DNA of 64,000 bases from an uncultured Sphingomonadaceae bacterium (GTDB lineage: Bacteria > Pseudomonadota > Alphaproteobacteria > Sphingomonadales > Sphingomonadaceae). The notes under the pieces are model-generated. The model ran no database searches. It saw nothing but the letters and a program-made list of their open reading frames with translations, and had not been told where the DNA came from. The translations under genes and the position numbers were made by a program. Numbering within the stretch: position 1 is the first letter of the stretch; each line of letters begins with the position of its first letter. Location: NCBI GenBank assembly GCA_947497315.1, contig CANMFX010000003.1, positions 674,861-738,860 on the forward strand. Reading direction: 5' to 3'. Below are positions 57,183 to 64,000 of the stretch, piece by piece.

Positions 57183-57858
57183 TATGGGAGCCAAGGTTGT
57201 AGAGCTGCGCAACGTAAAACGCAGCTTCAAGCAGGGTGATGTGCAGATTGACGTACTCAAGGGTGTTGATCTCAATATCCGATCTAACGAAATAGTCGCG
57301 CTGCTGGGGCCATCGGGCTCAGGCAAGTCGACCCTGTTGCAGGCAGTAGGATTGCTTGAAGGTGGGTTTGAAGGGTCTATCAAACTGGATGGCGAGGAAA
57401 CGGCACAAATGTCAGCCAGCGGGCACACGCGGATTCGGCGGGAACTGTTGGGTTTCGTTTATCAGTTTCACCATTTGCTCCCCGATTTTTCGGCCGAGGA
57501 AAATGTCGTGATGCCGCAACTGATCGCTGGTAGTTCTCAAAAAGATGCCGAAGAACGCGCCGAATCACTGCTCGTCAGCCTGGGGCTAGGTGAACGGTTG
57601 GATCACAAACCCAGCAAGCTATCAGGCGGTGAGCAGCAACGTGTGGCGGTGGCAAGAGCGTTGGCCAATGCGCCAAAACTGGTTTTAGCCGATGAGCCCA
57701 CCGGAAACCTCGATGAAACAACGGCGGATATTGTGCTGGCCGAGCTGATGGCTTTGGTTCGCGAAGAGGGCAGTGCTGCGTTGATAGCGACGCATAATGA
57801 GCGCTTGGCGGCAAAAATGGACCGTGTCGTTCGGCTTCATGACGGGATATTAAGCTAG
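57175..57858 (+). CDS. lolD: Lipoprotein-releasing ABC transporter ATPase
   Basis: The product is 227 aa, overlapping the permease gene by 8 nt. Walker A is GPSGSGKST, the signature is [15 protein letters not shown], Walker B is [12 protein letters not shown], and the switch His is in [29 protein letters not shown] is typical of LolD (Q-loop and the following stretch). It powers lipoprotein release to LolA. Confidence 0.95.
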   Translation: MNDMGAKVVELRNVKRSFKQGDVQIDVLKGVDLNIRSNEIVALLGPSGSGKSTLLQAVGLLEGGFEGSIKLDGEETAQMSASGHTRIRRELLGFVYQFHHLLPDFSAEENVVMPQLIAGSSQKDAEERAESLLVSLGLGERLDHKPSKLSGGEQQRVAVARALANAPKLVLADEPTGNLDETTADIVLAELMALVREEGSAALIATHNERLAAKMDRVVRLHDGILS

Positions 57859-57958
57859 TATTTTCAGAGCGTAGCAAGATAGGCTTTGACATTTGACAAG
57901 CGACTACCAATCTGACGCTTATATCGGGGAACAAAATTGCAAAGAACGGGGTGCATCT

Positions 57959-58432
57959 ATGCAAATTACAGAATTTGAAGTCAAACAAGCTGACGGTTCG
58001 ATGTCGGACCTTTCCCAATATAAGGGTAAAGTGCTGCTCATCGTAAATACCGCTTCAAAATGCGGGTTTACGCCGCAATATGAGGGCTTGGAAGTGCTGC
58101 ATAAAGAATATGCAGATAAGGGATTGGAAATATTAGCTTTTCCGTGCAATCAATTTGGTCATCAGGAACCTGGTGATGCAGAAGAAATCAAGAATTTCTG
58201 TACGCTGAACTATGATGTGAGCTTTCCTTTGATGGGAAAGATTGACGTCAACGGCAAGGATGCCGATCCCTTGTGGAATTATCTGAAGTCTGAGAAATCT
58301 GGTCTACTGGGTTCACGAATCAAATGGAATTTCACCAAATTCCTCGTCGATCGCGACGGGAACGTCGTGGCTCGACATGGACCAGCGGTGAAACCGGAGC
58401 AGCTTAAAAGCGAGATTGAAGCGCTCCTCTAA
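57959..58432 (+). CDS. Glutathione peroxidase family (thiol peroxidase)
   Basis: The product is 157 aa, starting MQITEFEVKQADGS; an upstream GTG/ATG extension is not family-like. The peroxidatic Cys is in VNTASKCGFTPQYEGL (Cys replaces selenocysteine). The Gln is in LAFPCNQFGHQEPG and the Trp in IKWNFTKFLVDRDG. These are the catalytic triad of the family. The Cys in PCNQF can act as the resolving Cys with thioredoxin. It sits 100 bp after lolD. Confidence 0.93.
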   Translation: MQITEFEVKQADGSMSDLSQYKGKVLLIVNTASKCGFTPQYEGLEVLHKEYADKGLEILAFPCNQFGHQEPGDAEEIKNFCTLNYDVSFPLMGKIDVNGKDADPLWNYLKSEKSGLLGSRIKWNFTKFLVDRDGNVVARHGPAVKPEQLKSEIEALL

Positions 58433-58528
58433 GAAAAATCCAAACTAGTTGTGGAAAACCGGTCGATAGGTCGCGCTGACTCGATCTGGTCGTGGTCAAA
58501 GCTTTTTTGCCGCGCTAGAGCTTAGTAC

Positions 58529-61500
58529 ATGTCCAAGACTCCGTTCGTTCATCTGCGTGCTTTTTCGGCCTATACCATTTTGGATGGCGCGATGGAGCCG
58601 AAGGCGATGGGCGCCGTAGCCAAGGAACGGGGATTTCCGGCAATTGCGCTCACGGATCGCATAGGTCTCTTCGCATCGATGGCTTTTGATGACGGCTGTC
58701 GAGCGAATGGCGTTCAGCCAATAACCGGCTGTTTTTTGAGAGTTGCGCGGCCCGGCAATGGCGCGGGCGATAAACCGACACTGGATTGGATCGCGCTATA
58801 TGCGCAGAACGAAGACGGTTATCAAAACCTCTGCAAACTGGTGTCCGCCTCTCATCTGGAACGCCCGGCGGAGCTGGATGCGCATATTCCACTTGAGATG
58901 CTTGAACAGCACAATGCCGGCCTTTTGGCGCTAACCGGGGGTGGGGAAGGGGGCGTAACCCGGTTGCTTGCTGAAGAACAGCAATCGGAAGCAGAGGCCT
59001 ATCTGTCGCGGCTTCAGCAATATTTCCCTGACCGGCTGTATATCGAACTATCCCGCCGGGATGACCCGTTAGAAATGGCTGCGGAAGCCGGCCTGATTTC
59101 ATTGGCGATGGACCGGAATATTCCTCTGGTAGCCACCAATCCCAGTTGTTTTGCTGAACCCGGCTTTCACGAAGCCCATGATGCGATGAAATGTATCGCC
59201 GGGTCCGCTTATGTCGAGAATGATGATCGCGATAAACCGTCTCCGCATTTATGGATAAAGAGCGATATGGTGATGGAGGATTTATTCTCCGACCTTCCGG
59301 AAGCGATTGAAAACACGCTGGTGGTGGCAAAACGCTGTGCATACTCACCACCACGCCGAGATCCCATTTTGCCAAGTCTGGCAGGTGATCTTGCTGGAGA
59401 GGCAGAACAGTTGCGCCGTGATGCAACAGCGGGGCTTGAGGAACGCCTTACCCATGCTGGCGATATCGAAGGAGCAGAGCGGCAGGAATATTTTGACCGG
59501 CTTGATTTTGAAATCAACGTCATCGTCAATATGGGATTCCCAGGCTATTTCCTGATCGTTGCGGACTTCATCAAATGGGCAAAGGATCAGGATATTCCAG
59601 TAGGCCCGGGGCGTGGCTCTGGTGCTGGCTCGGTGGTCGCATGGGCGCTGACGATCACCGACCTTGATCCGATAAAACTGGGCCTGCTTTTCGAACGCTT
59701 CCTGAACCCGGAACGTGTGTCGATGCCTGACTTCGACATCGATTTCTGCGAAACCCGCCGCGGTGAAGTGATCCGATATGTGCAGGAGAAATACGGCACG
59801 GGACAGGTCGCCCAGATTATCACCTTTGGTAAACTGAAAGCGCGAGCGGTTCTGCGCGACGTTGGCCGCGTTCTCCAGATGCCGTATGGTCAGGTCGACC
59901 GGTTAACCAAGCTGGTGCCCAATCATCCAACGGATCCATGGGATCTGAAAAGGGCGCTGAACGGTATTTCTGAGCTGGCGCAAGAATATAAGCAGGCCGA
60001 TGTGAAGCGCCTGTTCGATCTGGCGATGAAACTGGAAGGTTTGCCGCGCCACAGTTCGACCCACGCCGCCGGTGTCGTCATTGGTGACAGGCCGCTCGAC
60101 CAGTTGGTTCCACTCTATCGCGATCCACGGTCGGATTTGCCCGTCACCCAATTTGATATGAAATTTGTCGAGCAAGCCGGTCTGGTGAAGTTCGACTTTC
60201 TGGGTTTGAAAACGCTCTCTGTCCTGAAGAAGGCGGTGGAGCTGCTCGCCGAGCGCAATATCAAAGTCGATCTGTCGGCATTGGCCTGGGACGATCCCAA
60301 GGTGTTCGAGTTGCTGCAAAGAGGCGATACCGTCGGTGTGTTCCAGCTTGAATCGGAAGGCATGCGGCGTACGCTGGCGGCGGTGAAACCCACGAATTTT
60401 GGCGATATCATCGCTCTCGTTTCGCTCTACCGGCCCGGCCCGATGGACAATATCCCGCTCTTCGGAGATCGCAAGAATGGACGCGCGGAGCTCGCTTATC
60501 CGCACCCGCTGCTCGAAGACATATTGAAAGAGACTTACGGGATCATCGTCTATCAAGAACAAGTGATGCAGGCCGCGCAGGTCATTGCCGGCTACTCGCT
60601 TGGTGAGGCGGATATGCTGCGCCGGGCAATGGGTAAAAAGATCCAGTCTGAAATGGATGCGCAGCGCAGTATCTTTGTCGAAGGCGCTGCAAAAAATGGC
60701 GTGGAGAGTCAGCAGGCCAATGAGCTGTTTGACCTGATCGACAAATTTGCCGGCTATGGTTTCAACAAAAGCCACGCCGCGGCCTATGCCTTGCTGGCTT
60801 ATCAAACGGCTTGGCTCAAAGCCCATTATCCGCATGAATTTTATGCCGCCTCCATGTGTTTCGATATGCATCAAAGCGACAAGCTCAGCATTTTTGTTGA
60901 TGATATGAAGCGGCTTGGCGTGACGATATTGCCGCCATCGATCAACAAAAGCCGGCCATCTTTTGCGGTTGAAGAGCAGGAGGGTGCACTGCTCGCCGTG
61001 CGCTACGCCTTGGCGGGGCTTAAAAATGTCGGCGAGAAGGCAATGCAGTCGCTGGTCGCCGAACGTGCCGAGAGCGGATCATTCGAGACGATGGACGATT
61101 TTGCAAATCGCGTTGATCCGTCCGGTATGAACAAAAGACAGATTGAAAGTCTTGCCGCCGCGGGCGCCTTTGATGAAATGGAACCCAATCGCGCTGCCGT
61201 TTATGAAGGTGCGGACATGTTGCTGTCCGTCGCTAACAGCGCGGCAGAGGCGCGGACGAGCGGGCAGGGCGGCCTTTTCGGTGAGGGCGGAGCAAGTGAC
61301 ATGCAGGCCATCCGGCTGCCAGCGAACAGCAACTGGAATCTTAGCGAAATCATGATGCGCGAGCGCGATGCTTACGGCTTCTACTTCGCTTCTCATCCGG
61401 TCACGCAGTTTCAGGCGGTAACTTCCTCTCACGGGGCGATGACTTATGCCGCTTTGTGCGAAGAGGGGCCGATCGCTGAGGGGCAGCGCAAACCAGCGGT

Positions 61501-62050
61501 GATGGCGGCCCTGATCGAGGGCGTGCGCTGGCGAGAGAGCAAGCGCGGCAAACGGTTCGTGCTGGTCGATTTGTCGGACAGCAGCGGGCAGTTTTCCGGC
61601 AGTTGCTTTGAGGAAGAGCAATGCGAATTGCTGGCGGATATGGCCAAGGAAGGCAACTGTGCCTTGCTCAATGTCGAACTTGACCAACGCTCCGATGACG
61701 AAAGCCCGCGCGTGGCGATCCGGCGGGCGCAGGCCATGGACGGTCTGGAAAAGACCACCCGGACCCGGATGGAGCTGGAGGTTGCCGATCTCGACGCGCT
61801 GCAGGAGCTAAAGAATTTTCTCGCACCGTTGGCAGGGGGCAAGAGTGAGTTGATCGCGACGGTTCCCAGCTTTGATGGAGAAGTCGCCCATATCTGTCTC
61901 GGCCGGTCTTTTCAGCTGGATGCGCAAGCGGCTGAAACACTGAGCCATATTACTGGACTGGAGAATATCCGCTTGGGCCCTGCCACCGGTTCGCGGCCCG
62001 TTCGTTATCGCAATTCCAATTCAAGGCCCAATTTAAGACTTGTAAGCTGA
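58529..62050 (+). CDS. dnaE: DNA polymerase III subunit alpha
   Basis: The product is 1173 aa, the length of DnaE1. It is the replicative polymerase catalytic subunit. The N-terminal PHP domain starts FVHLRAFSAYTILDGAMEPK, where the second His of VHxHxS-type metal motifs is Phe12, so PHP metal binding is probably lost. The polymerase core has GPGRGSGAGSVVAWAL and the catalytic PDFDIDFCETRRGEVI. LEGLPRHSSTHAAGVVI is also present. The C-terminal OB fold carries GVRWRESKRGKRFVLVDLSD. No error-prone DnaE2 features (short C-terminus) are seen. Confidence 0.96.
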   Translation: MSKTPFVHLRAFSAYTILDGAMEPKAMGAVAKERGFPAIALTDRIGLFASMAFDDGCRANGVQPITGCFLRVARPGNGAGDKPTLDWIALYAQNEDGYQNLCKLVSASHLERPAELDAHIPLEMLEQHNAGLLALTGGGEGGVTRLLAEEQQSEAEAYLSRLQQYFPDRLYIELSRRDDPLEMAAEAGLISLAMDRNIPLVATNPSCFAEPGFHEAHDAMKCIAGSAYVENDDRDKPSPHLWIKSDMVMEDLFSDLPEAIENTLVVAKRCAYSPPRRDPILPSLAGDLAGEAEQLRRDATAGLEERLTHAGDIEGAERQEYFDRLDFEINVIVNMGFPGYFLIVADFIKWAKDQDIPVGPGRGSGAGSVVAWALTITDLDPIKLGLLFERFLNPERVSMPDFDIDFCETRRGEVIRYVQEKYGTGQVAQIITFGKLKARAVLRDVGRVLQMPYGQVDRLTKLVPNHPTDPWDLKRALNGISELAQEYKQADVKRLFDLAMKLEGLPRHSSTHAAGVVIGDRPLDQLVPLYRDPRSDLPVTQFDMKFVEQAGLVKFDFLGLKTLSVLKKAVELLAERNIKVDLSALAWDDPKVFELLQRGDTVGVFQLESEGMRRTLAAVKPTNFGDIIALVSLYRPGPMDNIPLFGDRKNGRAELAYPHPLLEDILKETYGIIVYQEQVMQAAQVIAGYSLGEADMLRRAMGKKIQSEMDAQRSIFVEGAAKNGVESQQANELFDLIDKFAGYGFNKSHAAAYALLAYQTAWLKAHYPHEFYAASMCFDMHQSDKLSIFVDDMKRLGVTILPPSINKSRPSFAVEEQEGALLAVRYALAGLKNVGEKAMQSLVAERAESGSFETMDDFANRVDPSGMNKRQIESLAAAGAFDEMEPNRAAVYEGADMLLSVANSAAEARTSGQGGLFGEGGASDMQAIRLPANSNWNLSEIMMRERDAYGFYFASHPVTQFQAVTSSHGAMTYAALCEEGPIAEGQRKPAVMAALIEGVRWRESKRGKRFVLVDLSDSSGQFSGSCFEEEQCELLADMAKEGNCALLNVELDQRSDDESPRVAIRRAQAMDGLEKTTRTRMELEVADLDALQELKNFLAPLAGGKSELIATVPSFDGEVAHICLGRSFQLDAQAAETLSHITGLENIRLGPATGSRPVRYRNSNSRPNLRLVS

Positions 62051-62094
62051 GCCGTTTCTGTCAAAAAACAGCCAATAACTAACGGGAGAGACCA

Positions 62095-63702
62095 ATGGCT
62101 GGAGCTATGCAGGGCAGCGCGCTCAAAATCACCAATCTGATTGACCATGCAGCGCGGGAACATACCACGCGAGAGATTGTCAGCTATTGGGCCGATGGCT
62201 CTCTCACCCGTACCAATTGGGGTGAAATAGGCCGGGATGCGCGAAAATTTTCGCAGGCGCTGCAACGACTTGGCATGAAAAAGGGCGACCGGATCGCGAC
62301 TATCGCGATGAACCATGCTCATCATCTGATCAGCTGGTACGGCTCTGCGGGCATTGGCGGCATTCTGCACACCGTGAACCCGCGACTGTTTGAAGAGCAG
62401 CTGGTCTATATCATCAACCATGCCGAAGACCGGGTCCTGCTGTTCGACAAGATGTTCACGCCGATCATCGAAATGCTGAAACCGCAGCTGAAATCAGTCG
62501 AACATTATATCCAGTTTGATGGCGAGAAGGGTGACTATCCGACGTTCCGCGAGTTGGTTGATGCCGAAGATGGCGTTTTCGACTGGGTCGATGTGGATGA
62601 GAATGATCCCTGTGGTCTGTGTTATACCAGCGGCACCACCGGCAATCCCAAGGGTGTGCTCTATGAACATCGCTCCAATGTCCTGCATGCGCTGACCGAG
62701 GTGCAGCCGGATATTATGGACCTTGCGACCCGTTCCGTGATGTTGCCTGTCGTGCCGATGTTCCACGCCAATGCCTGGGGACTGCCTTTTGCCTGTGCGG
62801 CGGTTGGCGCGAAAATGGTCTTTTCGGCCAGCAATGAGGCGCCGGTTCTGTGGAAACTGATCCGTGACGAGGGCGTGACCCATAGCGCCGGTGTGCCGAC
62901 GGTCTGGCTCTCTATGTTTGCCGATATGGATGCCAATGGTGGCGACTATGGTGAGCTGCAGGTCATCACCATCGGTGGTTCGGCCTGTCCGCGGTCGATG
63001 ATTGAGCGGTTGATGAAAAACGGTATGCGAGTGGCGCATGCCTGGGGCATGACGGAAACCTCGCCCATTGGAACCGCAGGCTCGCTTCCCGCCAACTGGG
63101 ATGATCTGAGCTTTGACGAGAAGGTCGACGTGATCTGCAAACAGGGACGGCCTCCCTTTGGTGTGGAACTCAGGGTTGTGGATGACGATGGCAATGTCCT
63201 GCCGCGCGATGGCGAGTCGAGCGGTACCCTGGAAATCCGCGGCCCCTGGATCATCCAGCGCTATTACCGCGCCGATGAAGAAGCGGTTGAGGATGATCTG
63301 TGGTTCGATACCGGCGACGTTGCAGTCCTCCATCCCGATGGGACAATGCAGATCACTGATCGTGCCAAGGACGTAATCAAGTCAGGCGGCGAGTGGATCA
63401 GCTCGATCGAACTGGAAAATGCCGCCGTGGGCTGTCCCGGCGTGGCGGAAGCGGCTGCGGTCGGCGTCTATCACCCGAAATGGGATGAGCGGCCTCTGCT
63501 GCTCGTCGTCAAAAAGCCGGATGCTGATGTGACTGGTGACGAGATAATCGCCTATCTGACCGACAAGGTCGCCAAATGGTGGCTGCCCGACGAAGTGAAA
63601 TTCATCGACGAATTGCCGCACACCGCAACCGGCAAAATCCTGAAACGCGCGCTGCGTGACGAGTATAAGGATTATAAACTGAAAAGCCTCGCCGAAGCCT
63701 GA
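62095..63702 (+). CDS. Fatty-acyl-CoA synthetase (AMP-forming)
   Basis: The product is 535 aa, starting after GGGAGAGACCA. It belongs to the ANL superfamily and forms acyl-AMP, then acyl-CoA. Motifs are [18 protein letters not shown] (P-loop), [13 protein letters not shown] (adenine site), [15 protein letters not shown] and the hinge [20 protein letters not shown], with the catalytic Lys in [13 protein letters not shown]. The pattern is that of medium/long-chain or methylmercaptopropionate (DmdB-like) ligases; the substrate cannot be fixed from sequence. It lies 44 bp after dnaE. Confidence 0.92.
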   Translation: MAGAMQGSALKITNLIDHAAREHTTREIVSYWADGSLTRTNWGEIGRDARKFSQALQRLGMKKGDRIATIAMNHAHHLISWYGSAGIGGILHTVNPRLFEEQLVYIINHAEDRVLLFDKMFTPIIEMLKPQLKSVEHYIQFDGEKGDYPTFRELVDAEDGVFDWVDVDENDPCGLCYTSGTTGNPKGVLYEHRSNVLHALTEVQPDIMDLATRSVMLPVVPMFHANAWGLPFACAAVGAKMVFSASNEAPVLWKLIRDEGVTHSAGVPTVWLSMFADMDANGGDYGELQVITIGGSACPRSMIERLMKNGMRVAHAWGMTETSPIGTAGSLPANWDDLSFDEKVDVICKQGRPPFGVELRVVDDDGNVLPRDGESSGTLEIRGPWIIQRYYRADEEAVEDDLWFDTGDVAVLHPDGTMQITDRAKDVIKSGGEWISSIELENAAVGCPGVAEAAAVGVYHPKWDERPLLLVVKKPDADVTGDEIIAYLTDKVAKWWLPDEVKFIDELPHTATGKILKRALRDEYKDYKLKSLAEA

Positions 63703-63749
63703 TTGTTGCGGGGAGATTTTTCTGAGGTTAAACAAAGACTCCTCCTCCC

Positions 63750-63769
63750 CAAAGTTCACACAAATCACA
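63750..63769 (-). repeat. Dispersed repeat, copy 4
   Basis: CAAAGTTCACACAAATCACA on the forward strand, identical to copy 5 at 63890 and the reverse complement of the unit at 51659. Confidence 0.8.
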
Positions 63770-63797
63770 TGGGTTTTTCGGTTCCTCTTTCCGATCC

Positions 63798-63823
63798 GTC
63801 ATCCCAGCGAAAGCTGGGATCCC
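63798..63823 (+). repeat. REP-like hairpin unit A
   Basis: ATCCCAGC and GCTGGGAT pair around a GAAA tetraloop, preceded by GTC. It is inverted relative to unit B, with two paired compensating differences. Confidence 0.75.
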
Positions 63824-63850
63824 CTCAAGGCGGCGTGCCTGTCGGATGGA

Positions 63851-63874
63851 GATTCCAGCTTTCGCTGGAATGAC
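63851..63874 (-). repeat. REP-like hairpin unit B
   Basis: On the reverse strand this reads GTCATTCCAGC, GAAA loop, GCTGGAATC. Relative to unit A, one C-G stem pair becomes T-A, so the stem is preserved. Units A and B form a 24-nt imperfect inverted repeat. Confidence 0.75.
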
Positions 63875-63889
63875 GATGGAGTTGCGGTT

Positions 63890-63909
63890 CAAAGTTCACA
63901 CAAATCACA
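63890..63909 (-). repeat. Dispersed repeat, copy 5
   Basis: CAAAGTTCACACAAATCACA, identical to 63750-63769. It overlaps the stop codon of the partial reverse-strand gene at 63905. Confidence 0.8.
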
Positions 63910-64000
63910 CAGCCTCTTCCTCCACGATATCCTCACGCTCGGCCTGCTCATAAAAGCCGCTGCGTTCCAGAAACCCGCTGCGATCAGCCCGCTCCCAGTC
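63905..64000 (-). CDS. C-terminal end of a reverse-strand protein (rest outside window)
   Basis: The frame is open from the window edge to TGA. It encodes 31 residues ending EREDIVEEEAV, with an internal near-repeat RSGFLERSGFYEQ. The acidic tail and the clean stop immediately before the intergenic repeat suggest a real gene end. The family cannot be assigned from this fragment. Confidence 0.45.
   Translation of the reverse strand, partial: DWERADRSGFLERSGFYEQAEREDIVEEEAV

Larger units (their letters stand above)
63703..63904. other. Intergenic repeat cluster after the acyl-CoA synthetase gene
   Basis: About 200 bp with no gene. Two copies of a 20-bp repeat (63750-63769 and 63890-63909) bracket two hairpin-forming REP-like units (63798-63823 and 63851-63874). 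Confidence 0.7.

Noticed and set aside
1..64000. tRNA, rRNA, tmRNA or prophage/IS elements
   Set aside because: No recognisable tRNA arms, rRNA blocks, transposase or integrase motifs were seen by reading; short structured RNAs could still be missed without a covariance search.

Overview
The window looks like a chromosomal segment of a sphingomonad alphaproteobacterium (Sphingopyxis/Sphingorhabdus/Parasphingorhabdus-like). This is inferred from gene order and protein character, not from a database search. The supporting signs are a 14-gene nuo operon that runs on into birA-coaX-rnj and a DUF1467-type gene, a trp-moaC-moeA-lexA block carrying an alphaproteobacterial GAAC-N7-GAAC SOS box, and LolCD, ComEC, RNase J and DnaE of alphaproteobacterial type. 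Base composition by eye is moderate (mid-50s % GC) and even. Coding density is very high, with many ATGA/TAATG overlaps. I saw no rRNA, tRNA, CRISPR array, prophage or intact insertion sequence.

Layout. 1-5672: central carbon operon (tkt 3' end, gap, pgk, GNAT acetyltransferase, class I fba, O-methyltransferase, thiE-like). 5692-6235: two short reverse-strand genes that look like a duplicated pair. 6369-7760: efp and an inositol-monophosphatase gene. 7866-26271: complex I operon nuoA-N with four short membrane-protein ORFs embedded in it, then birA, coaX, rnj and a DUF1467-like gene. 26289-32826: a large two-TM coiled-coil protein facing a four-gene forward run (Hpt-like, NTP-transferase/CDP-alcohol-transferase-like membrane protein, DUF2336-like, histidine-kinase-like). 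32878-35615 (reverse): gltX then gltA. 35647-37926: comEC. 37945-43276 (reverse): trpG, a YcxB-like gene, trpD, trpC, moaC, moeA, lexA. 43390-43692: a forward PHA-system gene separating trpG from trpE. 43732-47224 (reverse): ppiD-like gene then trpE. 47415-48161: tpiA. 48181-49370 (reverse): two secreted proteins. 49613-51373: a PAS-LuxR-alpha/beta-hydrolase fusion. 51828-54800: secG, pyrG, Crp/Fnr regulator. 54974-55453 (reverse): hsp20. 55932-63702: lolC/E, lolD, gpx, dnaE, acyl-CoA synthetase. 63905-64000: 3' end of a reverse-strand gene.

How it works together. Most of the window is housekeeping: lower glycolysis (gap, pgk, fba, tpiA) and the pentose shunt, NADH:quinone oxidoreductase, TCA entry (gltA), tryptophan and molybdopterin synthesis, CTP synthesis, lipoprotein export to the outer membrane, replication and the SOS repressor.

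The least ordinary parts are these. (i) In the 28.7-32.8 kb run, an Hpt-like protein lacks its phospho-histidine, a histidine kinase has Pro in place of the H-box His, and a CDP-alcohol-transferase-like protein lacks its catalytic signature. The run faces a protein built like the polarity factor TipN. (ii) A LuxR-type regulator is fused to an alpha/beta hydrolase whose nucleophile Ser is Ile, with a 16-bp perfect palindrome upstream. (iii) Four short membrane ORFs are translationally coupled inside nuo. (iv) Two short genes at 5.7-6.2 kb each carry the same 13-bp motif 30-31 nt upstream. (v) A dispersed repeat with core TTTGTGTGAACTTTG recurs at 51.6 kb and 63.8 kb.
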